Source: JBCCLJ01 sp039026915 (GTDB lineage: Bacteria > Acidobacteriota > Thermoanaerobaculia > Multivoradales > Multivoraceae). Taken from it: a stretch of 12,665 nucleotides of DNA. Numbering within the stretch: position 1 is the stretch's first letter; each line of letters begins with the position of its first letter. This document shows, in pieces, positions 1 to 6,328 of the stretch. The notes beneath the pieces are model-generated. The model worked only from the letters and a program-made list of their open reading frames with translations, was not told where the DNA came from and searched no databases. Both the position numbers and the translations under genes were made by a program. The stretch covers positions 1-12,665 of the forward strand of contig JBCCLJ010000205.1 of NCBI GenBank assembly GCA_039026915.1. Direction: 5' to 3'.

Positions 1-1884
1 GCGGGACTCGACACGGCGAACTACCGTGGCCAGTTCGCCGGGGGCAGCATGGCGACGCCGACGCACTACGAGCCGATGCGCCGCATGGGCGCTGCCGGGC
101 GCGCGCTGCTCGTCGCCGCCGCCGCCAAGACCTGGGGCGTCGACGCGTCGAAGCTGACGACGCGCGACGGCAAAGTCTGGAACGGCAGCGAGAGCGTCCG
201 CTACAGCGAGCTCGGTGCCACGGCCGCCGGCCTCGACGCACCGGACCCGAAGACCGTGCCGCTCAAGGACCCGAAGGACTTCAAGATCATCGGCACCGAC
301 GTGCCGGGCGTCGACAACGAGAAGATCGTCACCGGCCAACCGCTCTTCGGTATCGACACTCAGCTCGAGGGCATGCAGTACGCCGTCTTCGAGAAGTGCC
401 GCGTCTTCGGCGGCAAGGTCAAGAGCGCCAACCTCGAAGCCGCCAAGGCCTCTTGGAGGGTGACCGACGCGTTCGTCATCGACGAAGAGGGTCAGCCGAA
501 CGGCGTCGCCATCCTCGCCGAGACCTGGTGGGCGGCGCAGAACGCGCGTCGAGCTCTGGAAATCGAGTGGGACGAAGGCCCGGTCGCCGAGCAGAGCAGC
601 GCCGGCTTTGCGGCACAGGCCGAGGAGCTCTCGAAGCAGGCACCGCAGCAGGAGATGACGAACAACGGCGACGTCGCCGGCGCGCTCGCCGGCGCGGCCA
701 AGACGGTCGAAGCCGCCTACTCGTATCCCTTCCTGGCACACGCCCCGCTCGAGCCGCAGAACTGCACCGCGCACTTCCAGGACGGCAAGCTCGAGCTCTG
801 GGCACCGTCGCAGACGCCGGAGCGCGGCGCCAAGCAGGCGGCCGAGGCGATCGGCATCGCCCCGGAAGCGGTCACCCTGCACCTGACGCGCATGGGCGGC
901 GGCTTCGGTCGTCGGCTCTACAACGACTTCATGATCGAGGCTGCTTGCATCGCCAAGCGCGCTGACGGTCCGGTCAAGCTCGTCTGGTCGCGCGAGGACG
1001 ACATGCGCTTCGACCTCTACCGCCCCGGCGGCTTCCACTACCTCAAGGGCGGCGTCGACGAGAGCGGCAAGCTGTCGGCGTGGCAGGGCCACTTCGTCTC
1101 CTTCGGCGAGGGCAACCGCTTCGCGTCGAGCGCCAACATGGCACCCAAGGAGTTCCCGCAGGCGTTCGTGCCGAACTTCTCGCTCGGCGCCTCGAAGATG
1201 CCGCTCGGCGTGCCCACCGGCGCGCTACGCGCACCGACGAGCAATGCCATCTCCTTCGTCGTACAGAGCTTCATCGACGAATTGGCGCACGCGGCCGGCA
1301 GGGATCCGCTCGAGTTCCGTCTCGAGCTCCTCGGCACGACGGTCGAAGGCGAAAAGCAGATCGTCGACGGACCGCGCATGGCCAAGGTGCTCGAGAAGGC
1401 CGGCGAGGTCTCGGGCTGGGGCAAGGACCTGCCCAAGGGCACGGGCATGGGAACGGCCTTCCACTTCAGCCATCGCGGCTACTTCGCCGAGGTCGTGCAG
1501 GCGACCGTCGCGCAGGACGGCGATCTCACGGTGGACAAGATCTGGGTCGTCGGCGACGTCGGCCGCCAGATCATCAATCCGCTCAACGCCGAGAACCAGA
1601 CGCAGGGCGCCGTGCTCGACGGATTGGCCCAGGCGCTCGACCAGGAGATCACCTACGAGGGCGGCCGCACCAAGCAGAGCAACTTCCACAACTTCAAGCT
1701 GCTCCGCATGGACCAGGCGCCCGAGGTCGAGGTGCACTTCGTCCTGAGCGACAACGTGCCCACCGGTCTCGGCGAACCGGCGCTGCCGCCGGTGCCGCCC
1801 GCCCTCACCAACGCCATCTTCGCGGCGACCGGCCAGCGCGTGCGCTCGCTGCCGCTGTCGAACCACGACCTCAGCTGGAGCTGA
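1..1884 (+). CDS. Molybdopterin-binding oxidoreductase large subunit (IorB/xanthine dehydrogenase family), 5' truncated
   Basis: The frame is open from base 1, so the gene begins before the window; about 627 residues are visible. An internal ATG lies at 49, but the residues before it (ending QFAGGS) continue the family sequence, so 49 is not the start. Family knowledge: these proteins bind the molybdenum cofactor and hydroxylate aldehydes or N-heterocycles, paired with a small 2Fe-2S subunit and usually exported by Tat. Seen here: LAHAPLEPQNCTAHF, GGGFGRR near residue 283 counted from the ATG at 49, the IDELAHAAGRDPLEFR stretch, and GLGEPALPPVPPALTNAIF near the C-terminus. E576 in the GLGEP motif (numbered from 49) matches the catalytic glutamate of this superfamily. 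Isoquinoline oxidoreductase beta subunits usually run about 700-780 residues, so roughly 100-150 are missing; any Tat signal and the small-subunit gene would lie upstream. The substrate cannot be read from the sequence. Confidence 0.93.
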   Translation, partial: AGLDTANYRGQFAGGSMATPTHYEPMRRMGAAGRALLVAAAAKTWGVDASKLTTRDGKVWNGSESVRYSELGATAAGLDAPDPKTVPLKDPKDFKIIGTDVPGVDNEKIVTGQPLFGIDTQLEGMQYAVFEKCRVFGGKVKSANLEAAKASWRVTDAFVIDEEGQPNGVAILAETWWAAQNARRALEIEWDEGPVAEQSSAGFAAQAEELSKQAPQQEMTNNGDVAGALAGAAKTVEAAYSYPFLAHAPLEPQNCTAHFQDGKLELWAPSQTPERGAKQAAEAIGIAPEAVTLHLTRMGGGFGRRLYNDFMIEAACIAKRADGPVKLVWSREDDMRFDLYRPGGFHYLKGGVDESGKLSAWQGHFVSFGEGNRFASSANMAPKEFPQAFVPNFSLGASKMPLGVPTGALRAPTSNAISFVVQSFIDELAHAAGRDPLEFRLELLGTTVEGEKQIVDGPRMAKVLEKAGEVSGWGKDLPKGTGMGTAFHFSHRGYFAEVVQATVAQDGDLTVDKIWVVGDVGRQIINPLNAENQTQGAVLDGLAQALDQEITYEGGRTKQSNFHNFKLLRMDQAPEVEVHFVLSDNVPTGLGEPALPPVPPALTNAIFAATGQRVRSLPLSNHDLSWS

Positions 1885-1907
1885 GGGAGCGATCAGCAGT
1901 TTCGGCG

Positions 1908-2528
1908 ATGAACGGAGAGCCGCTTCAGGGCGTGCGGAGCTCTCTCGACGGTCAGCTCGGCAAGCTCTTCTTTCTGGAAGGGCTTGCCGGGTGGTCGTGT
2001 CCGCTGCATCGGAGGCTCACTGAGCGGATCACAGCTGCGCCGGGAACCTTCTGGACACTGGCGCCGCTGGGGGCCTCGCACGAGCGTCTGCACGACTTTC
2101 GATCGGGGGGCTTGCTCCCTGCAGAAACTTCGGGCGTCGTCGAGACACCGTCGACCCTCAAAGAGCTCGCCGTGCTGCTCAGGGAGCACTTCACCGGGCG
2201 CGAGCTGCTGCTCTTCGACCCCGTCGCGAAGCCCGACGATCCGCTCACCGAGACAGCTCCGGAGGTGCGAGTCGACGGTGACAACGTTTACCGAACGCTC
2301 AGCCTTCTCGACGCTTCAACGAGCACGATCGCCCGTCAGATCGCCAGCACGAACGCTCTCTTTCACTCCCTGGGCGTTGTGAGCACACCGCTCGCGGAGC
2401 GCAGTGTGTCCGGACGCATCGACGCTCAAGAGCTTCTGCACCGAGCCGACGGTGCCACGGTCGCTTTCCAGACGGCCTACGACGGCGAGAGTTACGTCGT
2501 TTGGGAGCCAGCGCCGAGCGGCGGGTGA
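1908..2528 (+). CDS. Hypothetical protein, 206 residues, family not recognised
   Basis: This ORF starts at an ATG 23 bp after the molybdoenzyme stop and ends at TGA 2526-2528. The reading frame runs further upstream but there overlaps the molybdoenzyme, so the first ATG after that stop is the sensible start. The nearest purine-rich stretch (GGGAG around 1885-1889) is too far away for a good ribosome site, so the start is uncertain. The protein looks soluble: no signal peptide or membrane helix, a LFFLEGLAGWSCPLHRRL segment near the N-terminus, an acidic middle and a C-terminal YDGESYVVWEPAP strand-like end. Codon use resembles the surrounding genes, which supports real coding. The close spacing suggests cotranscription with the molybdoenzyme, but I see no functional link. 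It converges on the flavoprotein gene. Confidence 0.6.
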   Translation: MNGEPLQGVRSSLDGQLGKLFFLEGLAGWSCPLHRRLTERITAAPGTFWTLAPLGASHERLHDFRSGGLLPAETSGVVETPSTLKELAVLLREHFTGRELLLFDPVAKPDDPLTETAPEVRVDGDNVYRTLSLLDASTSTIARQIASTNALFHSLGVVSTPLAERSVSGRIDAQELLHRADGATVAFQTAYDGESYVVWEPAPSGG

Positions 2529-2529
2529 C

Positions 2530-2664
2530 TCAGCCCTTCGTCGCGACGAACAGCTCGCGCGCGTGACTCTCACCCTGTTCGCGATGGTCGACTGGCTCGG
2601 TGATCCCGTCGGAGGTGTACCCAGCGGCGGCTGCTCTCGCGAGTTGTTCGCAGCCGCCGAAGGT
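2530..2664 (-). pseudogene. Decayed C-terminal remnant of a SAM methyltransferase paralogue
   Basis: Read on the minus strand this stretch encodes 44 residues ending GITEPVDHREQGESHAREL-FVATKG and a TGA at 2530-2532. It matches the tail of the intact methyltransferase at 4498-5253 (RITEPVDAREQGESHPREL-FVATKR). The last 83 bases, 2530-2612, align without gaps to 4498-4580 with about 70 identities. Further upstream only scattered residues agree (an aligned F, AG followed by an aromatic, D), and an in-frame stop lies just before 2664. No start codon with a ribosome site or SAM-binding domain precedes it, because the flavoprotein gene ends at 2696. I read it as the 3' relic of a second methyltransferase gene in the same orientation, lost when the region was rearranged. 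Confidence 0.75.
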
Positions 2665-2695
2665 TCACGCCGAGGCAGCGACAAGCCGGTACCAC

Positions 2696-4402
2696 TCAGG
2701 GGTCGGGCTCTTCGGCGAGTGCGCGATGTACGAACTGCACCGAAACGGAGCCTTCGCCCACCGCCGACGCCACGCGCTTGACGCTCCCAGAGCGCACGTC
2801 GCCAACGGCGAAGATCCTCGGGCAACTGGTTTCCAGAAGGTAGGGCTGCCGAGAAAGCGGCCACGAGACCGACTCGAGATCGGCGGTCGAGAGATCCCCT
2901 CCGGTACGCACGAACTCGCGCTCGTCCAGAAGCACTCGCTCTGGAAGGAACTCCGTCGCTGGCTTGGCGCCGATGAAGACGAAGACATGGCCGACCTCGA
3001 GCGGGCGTGTTTCACCCGTGCGATTGTCGAGCACGATGGCGTGATCGAGACCCGCGTCGCCGTGCAGGCTCTGCACCTCGGTGTGCGGTAGCAGCTCGAT
3101 GTTCTCAGTGTTGTCGATACGGTCGATGAGATAGCTCGACATGCTGTGTTCGAGCCCGCCGCTGCGAATCACGACATAGACCTTGCGAGCCTGGCCGGAA
3201 AGAAAGACGGCGGCCTGGCCCGCGGAGTTCCCTCCGCCAATGACGGCCACCTGCTTCCTCCGGCACATCTGGCCCTCGAGGTGGCTCGCGGCATAGTGCA
3301 CGTTGCTGCCGAGATACTCCTGCATCCCTTCGATCGGGGGCTCCCGGTACTCCGCTCCGGAAGCGACGACGATCGACCGGGCGCGGAGTCGCGTGCCGCC
3401 GTCGAGCGTCACGGTGTGCCGCGGAGTACCGCACTCGATCGTCTCGACGCGCCGCGCGACGGCGACGAGGGCGCCGAACTTTTGCGACTGGAGGAATCCT
3501 CTCCCCATCAGCGCCTGACCCGAGATGCCGGTTGGAAAGCCGAGGTAGTTCTCGATCTTCGAGCTCGTCGCCGCCTGCCCGCCCGGCGCGACGGCCTCCA
3601 GCACGACCGCAGAGAGACCCTCCGATGCAGCGTACGTGGCTGCGGCGAGACCTCCTGCACCGGCACCGACGATGACCACATCGGCCTCCTGCTCGTCCTC
3701 GAGCGGCGTCGCGAAACCAAGGCACTCGGCGATCTCCCGGTTGCACGGCTGCCTCAGTACCTCGCGACCACAGAGCACTACGGGGAGGTCTTCCTCCTGC
3801 AGACCCCGTTGCTCGAAAAGACGCTCCTGAAGCTCGGAACCGACCTCGGCAAAGTCGTGCGGAATACCGTTGCGCGAGAGGAAAGAGCGCAGCTGCCCCG
3901 TCCCGGAATAGGCATCGGATCCAACGATGACGATGTCACCGTGATGCTCCGCGACCATGCGCATGCGACGCAGGATGAAGCTACGGAAGATGATCTCCCC
4001 CAGGACGGGCTCTGTCGCGATCAGCGCACGCAGATTCTGCGGCTCGACGGCGACCGCTCGAGTCGCGCCGAGAGCGCGACCGAAGACCAGAGGAGCGCGC
4101 CCCGACATGGTCACGGTCTCACCACCGTAGTGGCCGCGGCGATGCGTGATGATCACGTGCTCGCCCTCCTGATCGCGACGGACGATTTCGACGGCTCCCT
4201 CCAGAACCACGAAGAAGTCTGCGCCGTCCTGGCCGATGTCCCAAAGCAGCTCGCCGTCGGCGAAACGGCGCTCTTCGCCATATCTCCGGACGATGCCGAT
4301 CTGTGCCTCATCGAGCTCAGGATCGAGCTCGCTCATGCGCTCAGCCGCGCCGGCGGCCCAGGGCGGAGCCTCTGCGTCTCGTGCCTCGGGAGATTCCATC
4401 AT
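2696..4402 (-). CDS. Cyclic nucleotide-binding domain/thioredoxin reductase-like FAD oxidoreductase
   Basis: Predicted cytoplasmic, 568 residues. Domains in order: a cNMP-binding beta-roll (about 25-150) with a GGET motif at 93-96 and an arginine at 115; a thioredoxin-fold-like linker (about 155-235) containing VVLCGREVLRQPCNREIAEC; then a thioredoxin-reductase-like flavoprotein (about 240-565). The flavoprotein part has the FAD motif VIVGAGAGG (243-251), ENYLGFPTGISG (284-295), an NAD(P)H-binding VIGGGNSAGQAA (387-398) and the second FAD motif FAVGDV (531-536). The classic redox CxxC is absent: the equivalent position reads AASHLEGQMC (371-380). Homologues annotated as cyclic-nucleotide-binding thioredoxin-disulfide reductases have a similar replacement, so dithiol transfer to thioredoxin is doubtful. 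Start: adjacent ATGs at 4402 and 4399 with GGAAG seven bases upstream of the first. The gene lies 95 bp downstream of the methyltransferase on the same strand. Ligand and electron acceptor are unknown. Confidence 0.92.
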   Translation of the reverse strand: MMESPEARDAEAPPWAAGAAERMSELDPELDEAQIGIVRRYGEERRFADGELLWDIGQDGADFFVVLEGAVEIVRRDQEGEHVIITHRRGHYGGETVTMSGRAPLVFGRALGATRAVAVEPQNLRALIATEPVLGEIIFRSFILRRMRMVAEHHGDIVIVGSDAYSGTGQLRSFLSRNGIPHDFAEVGSELQERLFEQRGLQEEDLPVVLCGREVLRQPCNREIAECLGFATPLEDEQEADVVIVGAGAGGLAAATYAASEGLSAVVLEAVAPGGQAATSSKIENYLGFPTGISGQALMGRGFLQSQKFGALVAVARRVETIECGTPRHTVTLDGGTRLRARSIVVASGAEYREPPIEGMQEYLGSNVHYAASHLEGQMCRRKQVAVIGGGNSAGQAAVFLSGQARKVYVVIRSGGLEHSMSSYLIDRIDNTENIELLPHTEVQSLHGDAGLDHAIVLDNRTGETRPLEVGHVFVFIGAKPATEFLPERVLLDEREFVRTGGDLSTADLESVSWPLSRQPYLLETSCPRIFAVGDVRSGSVKRVASAVGEGSVSVQFVHRALAEEPDP

Positions 4403-4497
4403 CGTCTCGCTTCCATGGTGATCGCTCGTGTTGAAACGTCGGCTCGGGCATCGCGACCGACTGCGGACCTCACGAGACTAACCCGTGGACCGTCGTG

Positions 4498-5253
4498 TCA
4501 TCTCTTCGTTGCCACGAACAGTTCGCGCGGATGACTCTCACCCTGTTCGCGAGCGTCGACGGGCTCCGTGATCCGGTCGACCGCGAAGCCTGCGCTCTCG
4601 AGGGAAGACCTCCAGAACTCGCGAGGAAAGAGCCCGGTGCGATGACTCTCGTGGACCGAGTGCACCGTGCCGTCGGCCTCGCGCAGCACGAAGCTGTACT
4701 CGGTCTGCACCCAGGTGTCGCTCGGATCGGGGTCCCAGCTCCACTCGAGAAGGCGCGCACCGCGACCGTCTTCGGCATCGCTACCGCTGCAGCCCTCGCC
4801 CGGCTCGAAGGTCTCTCGTAGATCGTCGGGGAGAAAGAGCGCGACGCCTCCCGCCCGCAGGTGCGCATGCGCCGTGGCGAAGGCCGCCTGGAGGTCGGCC
4901 TCGCTCGTCATGTAATCGATCGCGTCGTGAACGAAGACCGCGTCGAAGGTCTCGTCGATCCGAAACGTGCGCATGTCGCCTTCGAGATGCCGGCAGTCGG
5001 GGTTGAGCTTCTCGGAGACGGCGAGCATGCCGGGCGAGAGGTCGACGAGCGTCATCGGTGCCGCGCGGCTCATGAAGTGCGCGCAGTGTCCACCGCCGCT
5101 GCCAAGCTCGAGAATCGTCTGCAGACGATCGCTGCGCTCCTGGAGGACTTGCGTCACGAAGGTCGCCTCTTCCTCGTACTCCTCGAGGGGCGAGATCAAC
5201 GGCCACCACGGGGCGAGGTCGCCGTAGAAGACGTTCTGCGAGGAGCCGCTCAT
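4498..5253 (-). CDS. Class I SAM-dependent methyltransferase
   Basis: 251 residues. The N-terminus (FYGDLAPWWPLISPLEEYEEE) is followed by a Rossmann-type SAM-binding core: motif I ILELGSGGGHCAHF (47-60), the acidic residue D71 in LVDLSPGMLAVS, LEGDMRTF (90-97) for the adenine side, and FDAVFVHDAIDYM (103-115) as motif IV. The C-terminal half has a beta-rich substrate-side region ending PRELFVATKR. The start is ATG at 5251-5253; it overlaps the acetyltransferase stop as ATGA, which favours it over an in-frame start 45 bases upstream and implies translational coupling. This is the last gene of the regulator-acetyltransferase-methyltransferase run. The substrate is not identifiable; small-molecule methylation is the general expectation for this fold. 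Its last 83 bases are duplicated at 2530-2612, beyond the flavoprotein gene. Confidence 0.9.
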   Translation of the reverse strand: MSGSSQNVFYGDLAPWWPLISPLEEYEEEATFVTQVLQERSDRLQTILELGSGGGHCAHFMSRAAPMTLVDLSPGMLAVSEKLNPDCRHLEGDMRTFRIDETFDAVFVHDAIDYMTSEADLQAAFATAHAHLRAGGVALFLPDDLRETFEPGEGCSGSDAEDGRGARLLEWSWDPDPSDTWVQTEYSFVLREADGTVHSVHESHRTGLFPREFWRSSLESAGFAVDRITEPVDAREQGESHPRELFVATKR

Positions 5254-5684
5254 TCGATGTCGAAGTCGTACATGACGATCTTCTCCCCCTCGTCCCAAAG
5301 GGTCTCGTAGAGAGAGCGCGCCGGCACGTTGTCGAGCTCGGTCCCGAGCCAGCCCTCACCGCAGCCGAGCTCCTTACCCCAGGCAATCATCTCTCGCGTC
5401 AGACGTCGGCCGATGCCGCGGCGACGATGCGTGGAAGCGGTGCCGAGCTCGTCGATGTAGAGCTCGGTCACCTTGTCGGGATGGAGGTGCAGCACCGCTG
5501 CGCACTGACCGACGACGAGGTCGCCGTCGGGCGTCTCCTCGATCGCGAGCAACAGGCGATTCGTCGGCTGGGCCAGATAGGCCTCGAGGCGGTCCGGCTG
5601 CACCGGCTCGTCGTAGACCTCGGGCGCGATGTTGTCGAACAGCGCGACGTCGTTGGGCGTGATGCGTTGAATGCGAATGTTCAT
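5250..5684 (-). CDS. GNAT-family N-acetyltransferase, AAC(3)-I-like
   Basis: 144 residues. The acetyl-CoA pyrophosphate-binding motif A is visible as ELGTASTHRRRGIGRRL (79-95), with R/QxxGxG/A as RRRGIG. The preceding strand TELYIDEL and the C-terminal ending IVMYDFDIE resemble aminoglycoside 3-N-acetyltransferases of the AAC(3)-I class, which have an IYIYDLAVSGEHRRQGIA-type motif A and end in HFDID. Family knowledge: these use acetyl-CoA to acetylate an amine; chromosomal relatives often have other amine substrates, so resistance is not shown. Start: ATG at 5682-5684, overlapping the regulator's stop as ATGA; an alternative start 36 codons upstream would run deep into the regulator gene and is unlikely. 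Its own stop overlaps the methyltransferase start by four bases. It sits second in a three-gene operon. Confidence 0.88.
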   Translation of the reverse strand: MNIRIQRITPNDVALFDNIAPEVYDEPVQPDRLEAYLAQPTNRLLLAIEETPDGDLVVGQCAAVLHLHPDKVTELYIDELGTASTHRRRGIGRRLTREMIAWGKELGCGEGWLGTELDNVPARSLYETLWDEGEKIVMYDFDIE

Positions 5685-6253
5685 GCCGTTCCTCTCGTTC
5701 GCCGGTAGTAGCGCATCTGCCGCGCGCGGTGGCTGCAGCTCTCGTGACAGAACCGACGCCGTCGGTGGTGCTGCAGAAACATCATCGAGCAACCGGGCCC
5801 TTCGCAGCGCCGAAGGCGATCGACGTCGTCACTGCTGAGCAGCTCGATCGTGGCGACGGCGAGACGGGCCAGCAGCCCAGCGACGCCGCTCTGCTCGAAG
5901 CGAACCTTCGCCGTCGGCTCCTCGTCACGAGGCCAGGAGAGCTGCGCCACGACGGGCGAAAGGCGCGCACAGCGATTGACTTCGTCGACAGCAGAGCGCG
6001 GAGGAACTGTCGCCGTCTCCGCGGCTTTCAGCAGGGCCTTGATCGCGTTTCTGAGCGCGACGAGTCGGCGATGCTCACCGGCTTTCGTACGACTCGGCCA
6101 AGGGCCCTGGTCCAATTCCGCAACTCGGAACCAGCGACGCGCTGCGGCGTCGTCCGCCAGAAAGTCGATGGCCTCCTCTTCCGCCAGGTAGAGAGAGTTC
6201 GCCAGCTCGATCGGCGCAGCTTCACCGAGAATCGGCAGATCGTCGTCGTTCAC
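5681..6253 (-). CDS. ABATE-domain/CGNR zinc finger transcriptional regulator
   Basis: 190 residues. The N-terminal two thirds (about 8-135) are helical, with the IELANSLYL start typical of ABATE (putative stress-induced regulator) domains. The C-terminus carries a zinc finger with C150, C155, C169 and C173: RRCEGPGCSMMFLQHHRRRR followed by FCHESCSHRARQMRYYRR. Family knowledge: CGNR fingers are DNA-binding domains of predicted transcription regulators. Oddity: the signature C-G-N-R is C-S-H-R here, with all four cysteines kept. Start: GTG at 6253-6251, the first start codon after an in-frame TAA at 6265-6263. No ribosome-binding site precedes it, and the best promoter places transcription start at or next to the GTG, so the mRNA may be leaderless. 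First gene of the operon; autoregulation is inferred from the palindrome at 6258-6285. Confidence 0.85.
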   Translation of the reverse strand: MNDDDLPILGEAAPIELANSLYLAEEEAIDFLADDAAARRWFRVAELDQGPWPSRTKAGEHRRLVALRNAIKALLKAAETATVPPRSAVDEVNRCARLSPVVAQLSWPRDEEPTAKVRFEQSGVAGLLARLAVATIELLSSDDVDRLRRCEGPGCSMMFLQHHRRRRFCHESCSHRARQMRYYRRTRGTA

Positions 6254-6257
6254 ATAC

Positions 6258-6285
6258 TGACGTTATCAAGATCTATTTACCGTCA
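6258..6285. promoter_or_regulatory. Imperfect 28-bp palindrome, candidate operator
   Basis: The two 14-base halves, TGACGTTATCAAGA and TCTATTTACCGTCA, are inverted repeats with 10 of 14 positions matching; the outer five (TGACG/CGTCA) and the central GATC core are perfect. It lies in the 75-bp divergent spacer between the CGNR regulator and the Xaa-Pro aminopeptidase and covers the spacer and -10 of the candidate regulator promoter. A protein bound here would block that promoter, and the divergent regulator is the obvious candidate. This is inference from position and symmetry. Confidence 0.45.
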
Positions 6286-6291
6286 GCTCAA
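6262..6291 (-). promoter_or_regulatory. Candidate promoter of the regulator operon
   Basis: On the minus strand TTGAGC (6291-6286) and GATAAC (6267-6262) are separated by 18 bases; each matches four of six positions of the sigma-70 -35 and -10 consensus. Transcription would begin about 6-9 bases further, at or next to the GTG start at 6253, consistent with the missing ribosome site. The spacer is AT-rich in an otherwise GC-rich region. Read by eye only; no experimental support. Confidence 0.4.
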
Positions 6292-6328
6292 ACGACGACA
6301 CTCGCCGGCACCGACTAGACTGCTCAGC

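Noticed and set aside
1080..1907. Long plus-strand open frame extending the 206-residue protein upstream
   Set aside because: It overlaps the conserved molybdoenzyme in another frame and is R/A/G-rich nonsense of the kind produced by high GC.
3146..4534. 462-codon plus-strand open frame opposite the flavoprotein gene
   Set aside because: The opposite strand has clear cNMP, FAD and NAD(P)H motifs; this frame has no family sequence and is an antisense shadow.
5250..5684. Calling the acetyltransferase a proven aminoglycoside resistance gene
   Set aside because: Resemblance to AAC(3)-I rests on motif A and the C-terminus only; many chromosomal GNAT proteins share these without conferring resistance.
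6316..6321. TAGACT as a -10 box for the aminopeptidase
   Set aside because: No acceptable -35 lies 16-18 bases upstream, and it is very close to the ATG; too weak to annotate.
5729..6328. Upstream extension of the aminopeptidase reading frame by 200 codons
   Set aside because: It lies antisense to the CGNR regulator, and the signal peptide begins exactly at ATG 6329.
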